Shown here piece by piece: positions 7,993 through 16,024 of a stretch of 50,391 nt of DNA (the stretch's first letter is position 1; every line of letters begins with the position of its first letter). The notes beneath the pieces are model-generated. The model saw only the letters and a program-made list of their open reading frames with translations. It made no database searches and was not told the origin of the DNA. A program made the position numbers and the translations under genes. Source of the stretch: Natronomonas sp. (GTDB taxonomy: Archaea; Halobacteriota; Halobacteria; Halobacteriales; Haloarculaceae); contig NZ_JAQCNO010000068.1 of the NCBI RefSeq assembly GCF_028274965.1, positions 1 through 50,391 of the forward strand, read 5' to 3'.

Positions 7993-8812
7993 CGTCCGGG
8001 TGCCGGCCCGACACAGACTCGAGGGCGCACTCGACGGCGTCGTCAGGGACAACCGCTTTACGATCGCCGTGGTGTTCCCTGCCGTCGGCGCGGTCATGCT
8101 CGTCGCCTCGGCCGAGGGGCTGTTGCCCGGACCGCTGCGTTTCAACCCGTACCTGCTCTTGCTCGGCGTTGCGGTGATGCGACTCCCGCTGGTCGCCGGC
8201 GTCGCCCCGCTTTTCACCCGGAAGGCCGCGCTCGGCGTGGGGGCGCTCTGTGCGTACACCTACGCCGTCGAGTTCGTGGGCGTTCTCACCGGGTATCCCT
8301 ACGGCGCCTTCGAGTACGGCGTCGACCTCGGGCCGATGATCGGCGGGCACGTCCCGGCCGCGCTGCCGCTTTTTTTCCTCCCGCTCGTCGTCAACGCCTA
8401 CCTGTTGTGTCTGCTCTCGCTCGGGGGCCTCGCCGGGCGCGCGCGCTTTCGCGTGCCGGTCGTCATCGCCGCCGTGGTCGGGTTGGACCTCGCCTTGGAC
8501 CCCGCGGCGGTCTCGCTTGGCTTTTGGGCCTACGACGGCGGCGGCGCGTACTACGGCGTGCCGTGGATGAACTACGCCGGGTGGGTGCTGTCGGCGACCG
8601 CCGCTGTGACGGTCCTCGATGCGGCCTTCGATCGGGAGGCGCTCTCGGAGCGGCTCGGGAACTGTGAGTTCATGCTCGACGATCTGGTCAGTTTCGTCGT
8701 GCTCTGGGGGGGGATCAACGCGTACTTCCGAAACTGGATCCCGGCGGTGCTGGCCGCGGTGTTCGGGTACGCGCTGTGGCGGACCGACCGGTTCGACTTC
8801 CCGGAGCGATAA
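7985..8812 (+). CDS. cruF: Bisanhydrobacterioruberin hydratase CruF
   Basis: A 275-residue membrane protein of the CruF (DUF422) carotenoid hydratase family, with about seven hydrophobic stretches. Typical blocks are YPYGAFEYG near residue 100, VVNAYLLCLLSLGGLAGRAR, and DLALDPAAVSLGFWAY followed by YYGVPWMNYAGW. It adds water to the psi-ends to give bacterioruberin. The start is a GTG at 7985 inside the lyeJ stop region (8-nt overlap); no ATG fits. It ends 45 bp from the convergent crtB stop. Confidence 0.92.
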   Translation: MASVRVPARHRLEGALDGVVRDNRFTIAVVFPAVGAVMLVASAEGLLPGPLRFNPYLLLLGVAVMRLPLVAGVAPLFTRKAALGVGALCAYTYAVEFVGVLTGYPYGAFEYGVDLGPMIGGHVPAALPLFFLPLVVNAYLLCLLSLGGLAGRARFRVPVVIAAVVGLDLALDPAAVSLGFWAYDGGGAYYGVPWMNYAGWVLSATAAVTVLDAAFDREALSERLGNCEFMLDDLVSFVVLWGGINAYFRNWIPAVLAAVFGYALWRTDRFDFPER

Positions 8813-8857
8813 AAACACGAGCGAACGGGGGCAAAATCCGAGGACTGCCCGATCGGA

Positions 8858-9817
8858 TCAGCCGGTCGGGACGGGGTTGCCGGGGCGGGACCTCGGCGTC
8901 GGATCGTCCTCGACCATCGGCACGTCGCTCACCTTCGCGAAGACGGCCTCGGGGTCGTCGTTCCACGCCCAGTACAGCCGCGTCTTCGCCACCAAGGCGA
9001 GTTTGCGGAGGGTTCCGAGCGAGGGCGTCCGCGTGACGGTGTCGTTGTCGTGGCTGCGGATGAGCCGGTGGTGGTCCGCATAGAGGACGGCGGCGGTCAA
9101 GACGGGCAACTGGCAGTCCGACGGGAGGTACTTGATGCCGGAGACGCCCTCGCGGTACAGCTCCTCGGCGCGTTTCATCTCCCGGCCGATCGCCGCGCCG
9201 AGTTCGTCGGTGAAGATCTGGCGCTCGATGTCAGCCGGGTCCGCGCCGCAGGCCTCGAGGGTCGATTGCGGGAGGTAGATCCGGTCGCGGTCCGCGATGT
9301 CCTCGCCGACGTCCCTGAGGAAGTTCGTCAGCTGGAACGCCTCGCCGAGTCGGCGGGCCTTCGGCAGCGCGGAGTCGATGTCGTCGGTCTCCATGACGAT
9401 GCTCATCATCACGCCCACGGCGGCGGCCGACCCGCGCATGTACGACTCGAGCTCGTCGTACGTCTCGTAGCGGGACTTCTCGATGTCGGTCCGCATCGCG
9501 TCGACGAACACCTCGATTTCCTCGTCGGGGATGCCGTACCGTTCGCGGACCTCACAGAAGGCCTCAAGCACCGGGTCGTCAGTCGGCTCGTTGCCGAGCG
9601 CGGCCTCTCTGATCTCGATCAGACGCTCGTGCTGTTCGGTCGGCGACAGCCCGCCGTCGGGGTTGTCGACGACCTCGTCGGCGACTCTAAAAAAGGCGTA
9701 CAGCACGTAGGTAGGGTGGCGGACTCGCTCGGGCAGCAGACGGGTCGCATAGTAGAAGGTCTTCCCAGTCTGTCGGTGGATAGACTTGCTCTCCGCGAGC
9801 TGGGTCGAATCGACCAT
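8858..9817 (-). CDS. crtB: Phytoene synthase
   Basis: A 319-residue squalene/phytoene synthase. Both Mg-diphosphate motifs are present: DEVVD (residues 47-51) and the N-F-L-R-D-V-G-E-D stretch at 165-173. It condenses two geranylgeranyl diphosphates to phytoene, the first committed step feeding the crtD-lyeJ-cruF operon that it faces tail-to-tail. The ATG at 9817 is followed directly by conserved sequence (KTFYYATRLLPERVR). An AT-rich element lies about 30 nt upstream. The acidic residue bias is typical of the host. Confidence 0.96.
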   Translation of the reverse strand: MVDSTQLAESKSIHRQTGKTFYYATRLLPERVRHPTYVLYAFFRVADEVVDNPDGGLSPTEQHERLIEIREAALGNEPTDDPVLEAFCEVRERYGIPDEEIEVFVDAMRTDIEKSRYETYDELESYMRGSAAAVGVMMSIVMETDDIDSALPKARRLGEAFQLTNFLRDVGEDIADRDRIYLPQSTLEACGADPADIERQIFTDELGAAIGREMKRAEELYREGVSGIKYLPSDCQLPVLTAAVLYADHHRLIRSHDNDTVTRTPSLGTLRKLALVAKTRLYWAWNDDPEAVFAKVSDVPMVEDDPTPRSRPGNPVPTG

Positions 9818-9922
9818 TTCCTGACGACCGGTACGGCCGGCCCCGACTTATGTGTTTGTGCATCGGTAGCCGAGGCCCCGGACGCCGGTCGGGTACTCGG
9901 GTATCGGGCCCGAGCGCGTCGG

Positions 9923-10306
9923 TCACGCCGTCTGGTCGTCGTACGCCGACGGGGACAGAAGCGCCTCGAACTCGGCGGGGTCGGCCGGGTCGATCTCGAG
10001 CATCCAGCCGTCCCCGAAGGGGTCCTCGTTGACGAGTTCCGGCGCGTCGATCAGGTCGTCGTTGACGGCCGTCAGGTCGCCCGAAACCGGGGCGTAGAGG
10101 TCCGACACGGCCTTGATCGACTCGATGACGCCGAACTCGGCTCCGGATTCGAGCGCGTCGCCGACCGCCGGGAGTTCGACGAACACCACGTCGCCGAGTT
10201 CGTCCTGTGCGAAGTCGGTGATCCCGACGCGGACCGTCCCGCTCTCGTGGCGCGCCCATTCGTGCGTCTCTCGGTACCGGCAGTCTTCGGGAACGTCGAA
10301 GCTCAT
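9923..10306 (-). CDS. gcvH: Glycine cleavage system H protein
   Basis: A 127-residue lipoyl carrier of the glycine cleavage system. The lipoylation site is ESIKAVSD with Lys65 as the expected modified residue, and the family start ([19 protein letters not shown]) is intact. The ATG at 10306 is preferred over one five codons upstream because it matches the usual N-terminus. It lies 102 bp downstream of gcvT on the same strand, so the two probably form one unit. The P protein genes, often next in haloarchaea, are not here; crtB follows instead. Confidence 0.95.
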   Translation of the reverse strand: MSFDVPEDCRYRETHEWARHESGTVRVGITDFAQDELGDVVFVELPAVGDALESGAEFGVIESIKAVSDLYAPVSGDLTAVNDDLIDAPELVNEDPFGDGWMLEIDPADPAEFEALLSPSAYDDQTA

Positions 10307-10408
10307 ACGAGTCGTATCCACGGTGGGGCACGTAGGGCTGTCGGCTCGGCCGAAACGCCGTCCGGACGCGGGTCCCGGGCGGATTCCGGGCGAACGGGCG
10401 GCGGGTCG

Positions 10409-11494
10409 TCAGTAGAACGGAGGCGTCTCGACCCTCGCGCGCTTCGTGTCGCCGCGGACGACGATCCCGAGTTCCGTCCCGGGGTCGGCGTAGCCCTCGG
10501 GGACGTACCCGAGACCGATCGCGTCGCCGAGCGTCGGACTCATCGTCCCGCTCGTGACCGCCCCGATCGGGTCGCCGTCGGCGACGATCTCGTGTCCGTG
10601 GCGGGCGATCCCGCGGTCCGCGAGCCGGAAGCCGACGAGACGCTCCTCGGGGTCTGTGGCCCCGGGGGCCGAAAGCGCGTCGCGGCCGACGAAGGGGGTG
10701 TCCGTATCGACGACGAAGCCGATGCCCGCCTCGTAGGGGGTCCGGGGGTTGTCCTCGGCGTCGAAGTCCTGTCCCGAGAGCAGGAATCCGGCCTCGAGTC
10801 GGAGGGTGTCACGCGCGCCGAGCCCGCAGGGCTGACACGAAAGCGCCGACCAGACCGCCGCCGCGGCGTCGGCGTCGAAGAGGAGTTCGACGCCGTCCTC
10901 CCCGGTGTAGCCCGTCCGAGCGAGGAGACACTCGACGCCGGCGATCTCTCGCGGCGCGACCGAAAAGCGCGACACCGATCCGGGCGACTCACAGAGCCCG
11001 CCCAGTAGTTCGATTGCCTCGGGGCCCTGCACCGCGAGCATGCCGTAGCCGTCGGTCGCGTTCTCGACGGTCGCGTCGAGGTCCCACCGCTGGGTGTGTC
11101 TCGCCCACCGCTGTGTCATCTCGGCGTCGTGGCCCGCGTTCGGAACGAACAGGAACGCGGCGTCGCTCGGGGCGCCCTCCGGGAGGCGGTAGACGACGGT
11201 GTCGTCGAGCACAACGCCGTCGGCGTCCGTGATCGCCGAGTACTGCGCGTCCCCGGGGGCGAGTTCGGCGACGTCGTTCGTCGTCAGGCGGTTCATCAGC
11301 CGCCCCGCGTCGGGTCCCGACACCGCGAGTTGGCTCATGTGCGACACGTCGAACTTGCCGACCGATCCCCGGACGGCCTCGTGTTCGGTCCGGATCGAGT
11401 CGAACTCGAGCGGCATCTCCCAGCCGCCGAACGCGGTCAGTTTCGCGCCCGACGCGGCGTGATCGGCGGCGAGCGGCGGCGTTCGAAGCGACAT
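10409..11494 (-). CDS. gcvT: Glycine cleavage system T protein (aminomethyltransferase)
   Basis: A 361-residue GcvT that transfers the aminomethyl carbon to tetrahydrofolate and releases ammonia. Family landmarks include the N-terminal HAASGAKLTAFGGWEMPLEF block, the KFDVSHMSQLAVSGPDA block near 48-64, DDTVVYR, TGYTGEDGVELL, and near the end SGTMSPTLGDAIGLGYV. Length is normal. The ATG at 11494 has an AT-rich promoter region about 30 nt upstream that it seems to share with the divergent NYN-domain gene. The presence of GcvT implies a folate-type C1 carrier. Confidence 0.95.
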   Translation of the reverse strand: MSLRTPPLAADHAASGAKLTAFGGWEMPLEFDSIRTEHEAVRGSVGKFDVSHMSQLAVSGPDAGRLMNRLTTNDVAELAPGDAQYSAITDADGVVLDDTVVYRLPEGAPSDAAFLFVPNAGHDAEMTQRWARHTQRWDLDATVENATDGYGMLAVQGPEAIELLGGLCESPGSVSRFSVAPREIAGVECLLARTGYTGEDGVELLFDADAAAAVWSALSCQPCGLGARDTLRLEAGFLLSGQDFDAEDNPRTPYEAGIGFVVDTDTPFVGRDALSAPGATDPEERLVGFRLADRGIARHGHEIVADGDPIGAVTSGTMSPTLGDAIGLGYVPEGYADPGTELGIVVRGDTKRARVETPPFY

Positions 11495-11517
11495 ACCGAC
11501 CCTGCGACGGCCCGGAG

Positions 11518-11530
11518 TAAGTATCTATTT
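11518..11530. promoter_or_regulatory. Shared divergent core-promoter region (gcvT / NYN gene)
   Basis: The only AT-rich stretch of the 60-bp divergent gap (AGTATCTATTTG region) lies about 30 nt from both start codons, so it can serve as TATA element in either direction. Confidence 0.45.
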
Positions 11531-11554
11531 GTCGGGTGGTACCCCAGGGTGGGT

Positions 11555-11995
11555 ATGGGACTGTTCGAGCGGCTGTTCGGCCGCGGGGCGCGGGTCGGGA
11601 TCTTCGTCGACGGCCCGAACGTGTTCCGCCCCGAGTTCGACGTCGACCTCGACGACCTCCGGGAGATAGCCGGCGACGAGGGGACGATCGCGGTCTCTCG
11701 CGTCTACGTCGACGAGGAGGCCGGCAGCGGGCTGATACAGGCCGCCGAGGCCCGCGGGTTCGCGGTCGTGACGACGAGCGGCGACGTGGACGTCAGGCTC
11801 GCCGTCGACGCGGTCGAGGCCGCCGTTTCCGGGCGGATCGACGCGGTCATCGTCGTCTCCCGGGACGCCGATTTCAAGCCCGTCCTGGAGATCGCCGCCG
11901 AGCGCGGGCTCCGGACGGTCGCCGTCGCCCCGGGAACGCACGGCCGCTCGGACGCGCTCCGGAACGCCGCCCACGACGAGATAACGCTCGGGTGA
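11555..11995 (+). CDS. NYN-domain (PIN-like) protein, LabA/TIGR00288 type
   Basis: A 146-residue single-domain NYN protein, a PIN-like fold usually associated with RNA cleavage. The acidic site is conserved: Asp19 in IFVDGPNVFRP, Asp77/Asp79 in TSGDVDV, and Asp104/Asp106 in VVSRDADFKPVLEIA. The C-terminus ends right after the last helix. Substrate is unknown; nuclease activity is inferred from the retained acidic residues. I start at the ATG at 11555 because upstream residues in frame are a shadow of gcvT on the other strand. The TatD-type hydrolase follows on the same strand after 92 bp. Confidence 0.88.
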   Translation: MGLFERLFGRGARVGIFVDGPNVFRPEFDVDLDDLREIAGDEGTIAVSRVYVDEEAGSGLIQAAEARGFAVVTTSGDVDVRLAVDAVEAAVSGRIDAVIVVSRDADFKPVLEIAAERGLRTVAVAPGTHGRSDALRNAAHDEITLG

Positions 11996-12087
11996 GACCG
12001 GACCCGCCGGCGGGAAGCGAACCGAAGCGACGGCGACGGCGGCGCGGTAGCGGTGCCGTTTTGCCGCCCGGCGGCCAAGCGCGGGCC

Positions 12088-12945
12088 ATGTACGACGGTC
12101 CGGTGTTGGACAACCACCTCCATCTCGATCCGATCAACGGCCAGGGAGTCGACGCCGCCGAGACGTTCGCGGCGGCCGGCGGGACGCATCTGAACGTCCT
12201 CAACAAGCCCTCGTGGGACCTCGTCGGCGCGGTCGAGGGCGAGGCCGGCTTCCGGGAGACGTTCGATCTCACGGTCGAGGTGACGCGGCGGGCCGACGAG
12301 CGCCTCCCCGGTCGCGCCCGGCCCGTCCTCGGCGTCCACCCGGGGCTCGTCTCGCGGCTCACGGAGCGGGGGTACGACCCCGACGAGGCCGCGGCCCTGA
12401 TGAAAGCGGGGATCGACGTCGCCGCGGAGTACGTCGCCGAGGGGCCGGCGCTCGCGATCAAGTCCGGACGGCCCCACTACGAGGTCGAGGAGGCGGTGTG
12501 GGAGGCCTCCAACGAGGTCATGCGTCACGCGTTCGCCCGCGCCGCCTCGGTCGGGTGCGCCGTCCAGTTGCACACGGAGGGCGGCGAGGCGTTCGAAACG
12601 GTGACCGAGTGGGCCGAGGCCGAGGGGCTGGCCCCCGACCGCGTCGTCAAACACTACGCGGGCGGATATCTCGAGGGGCCGGTTCCGAGCGTGATCTCAA
12701 AGAAGGACGAGCTCGAACGGGCCTGCGGGAACGACCGGCCGTTTCTCATGGAGACGGACTTCATCGACGACCCGGACCGCCCCGGCGCGGTGTTGGGCCC
12801 GAGGACCGTCCCGAGGCGGACGCGGTGGCTCGCCGAGGCGGGACACGAACGCGCCCTGTACCGGGCCCACGTCGAAACGCCCGCCGCGGTCTACGGGATC
12901 GACACCGAGGCGACGCTTTCGGACGACCGCGACGGGGGCCTCTGA
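12088..12945 (+). CDS. TatD-related metal-dependent hydrolase
   Basis: A 285-residue TIM-barrel amidohydrolase-like protein of the archaeal TatD-related group. Metal-binding features are the N-terminal DNHLHLD (His10, His12), LGVHPGL in the middle, QLHTEGGEAF, KHYAGG and METDFIDDPDRPG toward the C-terminus, each in the order expected for TatD enzymes. Bacterial and eukaryotic TatD proteins are Mg-dependent DNases; the activity of the archaeal branch is less certain. The ATG at 12088 is the first that keeps the HLH motif at the very N-terminus. It follows the NYN gene and could be co-transcribed with it. Confidence 0.86.
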   Translation: MYDGPVLDNHLHLDPINGQGVDAAETFAAAGGTHLNVLNKPSWDLVGAVEGEAGFRETFDLTVEVTRRADERLPGRARPVLGVHPGLVSRLTERGYDPDEAAALMKAGIDVAAEYVAEGPALAIKSGRPHYEVEEAVWEASNEVMRHAFARAASVGCAVQLHTEGGEAFETVTEWAEAEGLAPDRVVKHYAGGYLEGPVPSVISKKDELERACGNDRPFLMETDFIDDPDRPGAVLGPRTVPRRTRWLAEAGHERALYRAHVETPAAVYGIDTEATLSDDRDGGL

Positions 12946-12998
12946 GGGGCGCTCGAGCCGACCGGGGGCGTTTTGTCGCCGCCGCCCGTACCGCCCGC

Positions 12999-13478
12999 AT
13001 GGCAACGTACCGCCGAGAGACCGTGATCGACGCCCCCTTCGAGGAGGTCTGGGCGTTTCACGCCACGACGGACGGGCTCGAAGCCCTGACGCCCGGGTTC
13101 GTGAACCTTGAGATCGACCGCGTCTCGGGGCCGGACGGCGAGGCCGACCCGGACGAACTCGTGGTCGGATCGCGGATCGAGATGTCGGTCCGCCCGCTCG
13201 GCCTCGGACCGAGACGGCGGATCGTCTCCGTCATCGACGACCGGCGACTGGACGGCGGCGCGGGGTCGTTCCGCGACGTCATGGAGTCGGGGCCGTTCGA
13301 CCGGTGGGCACACACCCACCAGTTTTTCGCCGACGGCGACCGGACGCATCTCGTTGATCGGGTCGAGTACCGCCTGCCCGGGGGGGCGCTGGGCCGGGCC
13401 GTCTCGCCGTTCGGACGGCTCGGGTTCGCGCCGATGTTCCGGGATCGACACCGACGCACGAAGCGGCTCTTGGAGTGA
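12999..13478 (+). CDS. SRPBCC (START-like) family protein
   Basis: A 159-residue protein with the SRPBCC ligand-binding fold. It opens with RRETVIDAPFEEVWAFHATTDGLEALTPGF and contains the RWAHTHQF and HLVDRVEYRLPGGALG blocks seen in the cyclase/dehydrase-like branch of the family. These domains bind hydrophobic ligands in a deep cavity; the ligand here is unknown. The C-terminus is arginine- and lysine-rich (FRDRHRRTKRLLE). It lies 53 bp after the TatD-type gene. The longer open frame upstream is only antisense-type drift, so the ATG at 12999 is used. Confidence 0.85.
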   Translation: MATYRRETVIDAPFEEVWAFHATTDGLEALTPGFVNLEIDRVSGPDGEADPDELVVGSRIEMSVRPLGLGPRRRIVSVIDDRRLDGGAGSFRDVMESGPFDRWAHTHQFFADGDRTHLVDRVEYRLPGGALGRAVSPFGRLGFAPMFRDRHRRTKRLLE

Positions 13479-13502
13479 CGGCGCGAACGCGGCGCGGTCG
13501 GG

Positions 13503-13922
13503 TCACTCCCGCGAGGCGGCCTCGCGGTGGGCCGTTGCGACGGATTCCCGGAGCCGTTCGCCGTCGCTCGCGTACGCGAGGTGGGCCGAACAGTCGCAGT
13601 CGGAGGCCCCAAAGCCCGAACACGGCGAGTCGGGCAGCGCCGTCGCGACCGCACACTCGATGTCGGCCCCGGGCGTCCGGACGTCGCCCCGCAGCGACGC
13701 GTCCGCACAGCCGAGGAGGTAATCGACGTGCCAGTGTCGGGTCGCGCGCTCGCCGGCGGCCACCTCGTAGTGTCTGTCGACCCGTCCGAACCCGCCGGAC
13801 CCGAGCGCGCTGCCCGTGTAGGCGTACCAGCCGGCCGGAAACGCCGTCTCCGCGAGCGCGCCGACCTCGATGGTCGCCCGGCGGTCCAGTTCGATCAAAA
13901 GCGTGTACGTGCCGCCGGTCAT
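13503..13922 (-). CDS. DUF123 / GIY-YIG family protein
   Basis: A 139-residue protein of the DUF123 group, related to the GIY-YIG nuclease superfamily. The GIY-YIG-like first strands read GTYTLLIEL and GWYAYTGSALG, followed by an arginine-rich helix and the RHWHVDYLL segment typical of DUF123; a Cys/His group (CSGFGASDCDCSAHL) sits near the C-terminus and may bind metal. Some relatives are fused to endonuclease III, hinting at a DNA-repair setting, but none of the repair genes are adjacent here. It is convergent with the SRPBCC gene. Confidence 0.85.
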   Translation of the reverse strand: MTGGTYTLLIELDRRATIEVGALAETAFPAGWYAYTGSALGSGGFGRVDRHYEVAAGERATRHWHVDYLLGCADASLRGDVRTPGADIECAVATALPDSPCSGFGASDCDCSAHLAYASDGERLRESVATAHREAASRE

Positions 13923-14068
13923 ACCGGCCGTTGTGCCGAGGGCGTCGAGTACCTGTCGGCTCGGCCGCCCGCGGACGCCCGCGTGAAACGGTCGATCCGG
14001 CGGGGCCGACCGCGCGACGGTGGACAGGACCCGCCATGTTTTTGCGTTCGCCCGCCGGAGGAGTGGAC

Positions 14069-14263
14069 ATGAAGGAGTCGCTCATGGACATCCTGTGTTG
14101 TCCGCTGGACAAGGCCGAACTCGACCTCGAAGTCATCCGCGAGGACGACGAGGAGGTCCTCGAGGGCCGGCTCGTCTGCACCGAGTGCGGCGAGGAGTAC
14201 CCCATCGAGGACGGCATCCCGAACCTCCTGCCGCCGGACATGCGCGACGAGGCCGCCGCCTGA
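14069..14263 (+). CDS. Trm112-family zinc protein (methyltransferase activator-like)
   Basis: A 64-residue small zinc-ribbon protein. Four cysteines form the Trm112/UPF0434 pattern: CC at 10-11 and CTEC at 37-40, followed by the hallmark EYPIEDGIPNLLP. In Archaea and Eukarya Trm112 stabilises and activates several SAM-dependent methyltransferases that modify tRNA, rRNA or release factor. No methyltransferase partner is in the window. The ATG at 14069 keeps the standard N-terminus (MKESLMDILCCP); the frame is open upstream without homology. Confidence 0.92.
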   Translation: MKESLMDILCCPLDKAELDLEVIREDDEEVLEGRLVCTECGEEYPIEDGIPNLLPPDMRDEAAA

Positions 14264-14327
14264 GAACGGCCCGAACGCGGTCGATCGAGCGGTAGCCTTT
14301 TTGTCCGCACCGCGAGAGTGAGCACGT

Positions 14328-14900
14328 GTGACGGACTCGCTCGAAGTCGCTGTCAACCGCGACGGGATCCACACGCTCGCCGTTCCGTCGGATTTCGAGG
14401 CCAACGGTCCGTTCGTCGTCGAGTTCTCGAACCACGGCGAGGCGGCCCACGTCCATCTCAACCTCGACGACCGGCTCTCGGAGGTCGCCAGGGTCGGGGC
14501 GACGAACCACTACGTCGAGAGCGGCGAGCGCCGGGTGGTCGACGTCGAGACCCGCGACCCCTCGACGTGGCCCGAGGAGACGGTCCGGGGGCGGCTCAAG
14601 ATCGTCGTCGGGCACGGCCGGGAGACGCGGTACGTCACCGTCGTGTTCGATCGATCGGCGGCCGACGTCCGGGTCGATCCGGACCTCGGAACGCCGGACG
14701 CCGGGGACGCCTCTGGGACGCCGCCGCTGGTTCGGCTGCTCCCCGTCGTCGTCCTCGGGAGCGTGGCGGTGCTTTTGGCCGTCGGCGCCCTCGTCTCGGG
14801 TGGCGGTGCGTCGGTGCTGGCCGCGGGCGCGATCGGTGCCGGCACGCTGTGTGCGGTCGCCGGGTACGTCCTCTTCGGCGGCGGTGTGACGCTGCAGTGA
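14328..14900 (+). CDS. Haloarchaeal membrane-anchored hypothetical protein
   Basis: A 190-residue protein of unknown function that I recognise only as a conserved haloarchaeal type (DUF7524-like). Residues 1-120 form a beta-rich soluble domain with VEFSNHGEAAHVHLNLDD and VGATNHYVESGERRVVDVE segments that resemble an immunoglobulin-like or cupredoxin-like fold, followed by two hydrophobic helices (about 130-155 and 160-185). It should be a membrane protein with its N-terminal domain on one side. The start is GTG at 14328, with a T-run (CCTTTTTG) about 30 nt upstream. It lies 64 bp behind the Trm112-like gene. Confidence 0.75.
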   Translation: MTDSLEVAVNRDGIHTLAVPSDFEANGPFVVEFSNHGEAAHVHLNLDDRLSEVARVGATNHYVESGERRVVDVETRDPSTWPEETVRGRLKIVVGHGRETRYVTVVFDRSAADVRVDPDLGTPDAGDASGTPPLVRLLPVVVLGSVAVLLAVGALVSGGGASVLAAGAIGAGTLCAVAGYVLFGGGVTLQ

Positions 14901-14935
14901 CGCCGGACGTTGCGGTGGGGTCCGGCCGCCGTCGG

Positions 14936-16024
14936 TCACTCCCCGTCCGTCGGCACGCCGCAGAGCCGCCCCTCGTCGTCGAGGCGCTTGGCGCGCAGAA
15001 ACCGGGCGCGGTACCGGTTTGCGCCCTCGTAGATGTCGGCCTCCCTGATCGAGTCGGTCCGACCGTCGGCGACGGCGTCGATGATCGCCTCGACCTGTTC
15101 TTTCTCGCTCGGCGTCAACTCGAACTCGTAGCGCTCGGTGCGCTCGCCCTCCAGTTGGGTCCACTTGCGGGCCGCGGTCACGACGAGCGAACAGGGCTCC
15201 CGGCAGGGGAACTCCCCGTCGCCGCCGTCGACGTCAAGGGTCGTCTCGTCGTCGTACTCCCACTCGCGGCGCTTCAGACACTGGCTGTCGTCACAGCAGG
15301 CCTCGGCGACCCAGTTGACGTGTTCGTACCCCTCGCCGCGGTCCCACGTCTTGATCACGCCGTAGATCCCGCTTTGGCGCTCCATCGTCTCGCGCCAGTG
15401 GCTCACGTCGAGCTCGCCGCGACCCTCGAGGTACCAGTTCGCGATCGTCGCCGGGTAGACGTACTCGACCGTCTCGGCGAGCGCCCGGCCGTCGAGGTCG
15501 ACGAACGCCCACCCGGTCGGCAGCGTCGGGGCGGTCTTCAGCGGGCGGTACCGATCTCTGTCGTCGCGTTTGACGAGCCGTCTCGCCTCAAGTGGGTCCG
15601 AGTGAACGTCGAGCGCCTCGGCGTCGACGCCGCCGTCGGCTTCGTTTCTGAGCGCGTACACCCGGTCGCCGTCCGGGCCGAGGCCGACGTCGATCCGGAG
15701 CTGTCCCCACGTTGCGACGATGCCGCCATCGGTCATCGTCTCGTAGCGATCCGGCACGGACCGCTCGTCGGCGCTCTCGAGGTGCCTGAGGAAGGCGAGT
15801 TCGGTGTCCGGTCGGTCCCGGCCGTTCCAGTAGTGCCAGTTCGAGACGAACCGGGGGTTCCGGTCGGCGGCGGCCCTGAGTTCGGCCTCCGAGAGCCCCT
15901 CGCGGGCGGCGTCCGGCGTCTCGAAGCGGTACCCGTCGGCGTCGCGGGCGGCGGCGACGCCGTCGCACTCGAGGCCGCCCGAGGCGGCCGCCGAGACGAA
16001 CGCGTCGAGTTGCTCGTCGTTCAT
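14936..16024 (-). CDS. DR2241-family protein with cysteine cluster
   Basis: A 362-residue protein of the DR2241 family, whose members are commonly linked to CbiX chelatases. Five cysteines are grouped at CCDDSQC (243-249) and CREPC (274-278), a plausible Fe-S cluster site. The rest is a tryptophan/tyrosine-rich alpha/beta region (RFVSNWHYWNGRD; GVIKTWDRGEGYEHVNW). Its ATG begins directly next to the stop codon of cbiX with zero spacing, so translation is probably coupled. A role in corrinoid or heme-type tetrapyrrole handling is inferred from the neighbour; the exact reaction is unknown. Confidence 0.82.
   Translation of the reverse strand: MNDEQLDAFVSAAASGGLECDGVAAARDADGYRFETPDAAREGLSEAELRAAADRNPRFVSNWHYWNGRDRPDTELAFLRHLESADERSVPDRYETMTDGGIVATWGQLRIDVGLGPDGDRVYALRNEADGGVDAEALDVHSDPLEARRLVKRDDRDRYRPLKTAPTLPTGWAFVDLDGRALAETVEYVYPATIANWYLEGRGELDVSHWRETMERQSGIYGVIKTWDRGEGYEHVNWVAEACCDDSQCLKRREWEYDDETTLDVDGGDGEFPCREPCSLVVTAARKWTQLEGERTERYEFELTPSEKEQVEAIIDAVADGRTDSIREADIYEGANRYRARFLRAKRLDDEGRLCGVPTDGE

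Noticed and set aside
9050-11008. 652-codon plus-strand frame opposite crtB, gcvH and gcvT
   Set aside because: Antisense shadow; the minus-strand genes have full catalytic motifs.
13000-14060. Possible fusion of the DUF123 protein with endonuclease III
   Set aside because: The reading frame upstream of 13922 is low-complexity and has no HhH-GPD or Fe-S motif.
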